Shown here: one piece after another, positions 63,020 to 64,000 of the stretch | How the letters are laid out: the number at the start of each line of letters is the position of its first letter | Numbering within the stretch: the stretch's first letter is position 1 | Assembly: GCA_036703985.1 (NCBI GenBank) | Contig: DATNQN010000121.1 | Location: 1-64,000, forward strand | Direction of reading: 5' to 3' | Length of the DNA: 64,000 bases | From: Leptolyngbyaceae cyanobacterium | Lineage (GTDB): Bacteria; Cyanobacteriota; Cyanobacteriia; Cyanobacteriales; Aerosakkonemataceae | Program-made: the position numbers and the translations under genes | The notes under the pieces: generated by a model | What the model was told of the DNA's origin: nothing | What the model saw: only the letters and a program-made list of their open reading frames with translations | Database searches by the model: none

Positions 63020-64000
63020 CTAAATTCAAAACCCCGTTTAAATTGAAAAATCAAAATAAAAACCCGGAACTAATTTGGATTGCTCTACTCGCGGGTGTTT
63101 TAGGTAACTTTTCTGCTCAACCTGCCACAGCAGAAGGTAGCCGTGAACTTGTCATTGGTGGTGGAGCAAGACCAGCATCGGAATGGCGACCAAATGATGT
63201 CCTGGGTGGCGTACCCAGGACAACCAGATTACAAGTTTTTGCTCAGAACGGAGAAGTAATTAACTTAGGTTCTAGTGCCATTGGAGTTTCGAGAAACGGT
63301 AATTTTGGCAATGCCATCATCCGAGACTCTGGAGGGGCAATTGTCAGGGATTGTAGAGTAGACCAAGCAGGTAATGGATTTATTAGCAGCAACACTCAAG
63401 AAAGTGCCGGCCCAAATACAGTAGCAGCAGGCGGCTACACTCCTTGTACTTTTAACGTTACTAGCACGGGAATTTACCGAGTAGAGTTTCACGGCCCTGA
63501 TGGGCCTAATCCTCCCGCTGGTGCTGGACAAATTAATCTACTCAGGCCGATCGTAGGAAATACTGCTACTTTCCCTAATAACTTCAACGATCAACAAGGA
63601 AGCCGAGTTGCCCTTTGGGATGTTACTGTCACCTCTGGTACAACAGCTAGACCAGGACGGTTATTTACTAACTACTTATCCTTAATCACAGGTGGAAACG
63701 GAGCGCAAGCGCTGGTAAACTCCAATATTTATGTTGTTACCAGAGATGGTTATCAATACAACGTTCAGACTAACAACCTCGACCCCAACGGATTTATTTT
63801 CTTTTCCAATAACCGAGGATTTGTTAACAGTAACAACAACCAAGCACTCTATCGTTCCATTAATCTTGATGGCCCGGATACTAATTTAGTATTACCTCCT
63901 GGCCTGACATTCCAACGACCAGATCAACCAGACACAACTACCGATACCACTAACAAGATTTTTTTCAATCAACCAGACCCCTTAGCATTAACAGCATTAG
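63016..64000 (+). CDS. Exported protein, partial (runs off the window)
   Basis: Open from ATG 63016 to the window edge, 328 codons. A signal peptide is visible (LIWIALLAGVLGNFSAQPAT, cleavage near TAEG). The mature part is Gly/Asn/Pro-rich and beta-sheet-like (SRELVIGGGARPASEWRPND, RVALWDVTVTSGTTARPGRL), with a GPDGPNPPAGAG-type loop and two Cys (CRVDQ and CTFNV) that may form a disulfide. I do not recognise the family, but it fits the surface-protein run starting at 55966. The product must be longer than shown. Confidence 0.75.
   Translation, partial: MTKFKTPFKLKNQNKNPELIWIALLAGVLGNFSAQPATAEGSRELVIGGGARPASEWRPNDVLGGVPRTTRLQVFAQNGEVINLGSSAIGVSRNGNFGNAIIRDSGGAIVRDCRVDQAGNGFISSNTQESAGPNTVAAGGYTPCTFNVTSTGIYRVEFHGPDGPNPPAGAGQINLLRPIVGNTATFPNNFNDQQGSRVALWDVTVTSGTTARPGRLFTNYLSLITGGNGAQALVNSNIYVVTRDGYQYNVQTNNLDPNGFIFFSNNRGFVNSNNNQALYRSINLDGPDTNLVLPPGLTFQRPDQPDTTTDTTNKIFFNQPDPLALTAL

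Overview
The window reads as a chromosomal segment of a filamentous (Oscillatoriales- or Nostocales-like) cyanobacterium. The palindrome GCGATCGC (HIP1) recurs throughout, heptameric short tandem repeats sit between genes, and the gene content is typical: AAA-like proteins with CHASE2 or WD40 modules, an orthocaspase-family protein, a knotless phytochrome, a geranylgeranyl-reductase-family flavoprotein after pyrH-frr, and a slr0091-type aldehyde dehydrogenase. No rRNA, tRNA or CRISPR array is visible.

1-15.2 kb is an accessory signalling region, nearly all on the minus strand. It holds the edge of a TnpB element and then four large proteins that share the same AAA-like NTPase module (AAA_35 type, P-loop core RQMGKS/T). 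Each carries a different partner: CHASE2 plus membrane helices, 14 WD40 repeats, an unrecognised helical C-terminus, or an N-terminal nucleotide cyclase followed by a TIR domain. A free-standing cyclase-homology protein that has lost key catalytic residues lies among them. The cyclase-TIR-AAA fusion is the most interesting gene in the window.

15.5-27.8 kb is mixed: a receiver-histidine kinase, aldehyde dehydrogenase, a YedY-like molybdopterin protein, rpmF, two related secreted low-complexity proteins, a caspase-fold protein with both catalytic residues replaced, a Cph2-like phytochrome/cyanobacteriochrome kinase with a second bilin-type GAF, and a NADAR/YbiA-like protein. 28.0-37.3 kb is a membrane/MoxR block (DUF4129, DUF4350, MoxR, DUF58, then SpoIIM-like, a multi-pass membrane protein and an RDD protein), interrupted by a chemoreceptor gene. 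uvrB follows.

39.9-42.7 kb looks like a small stress block: two CsbD proteins, a lipoprotein, a conserved 174-aa protein and a protein made of 19-residue RPV repeats. 42.8-53.9 kb has a signal-peptidase-I-like protein lacking the catalytic lysine, rpe, a tnpB-less IS605-like remnant, a secreted S8 peptidase, an LCP-family protein, an alpha/beta hydrolase whose 5' end is built from the end of an intact tnpB element, a redoxin, pyrH-frr, and a 59-aa gene. 54.5-64 kb holds the geranylgeranyl-reductase-family gene and a run of exported proteins (DUF11/SdrD-like, a 1328-aa Ig plus beta-barrel protein, a beta-helix protein, and one cut by the window end) that looks like an envelope or surface locus.

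Mobile or repetitive DNA recurs: three IS200/IS605-like elements, two copies of a 104-bp TA-flanked MITE, one 126-bp MITE-like element, a GAAACCCGG palindrome family that tends to follow genes, and heptamer repeats, two of which supply start codons.
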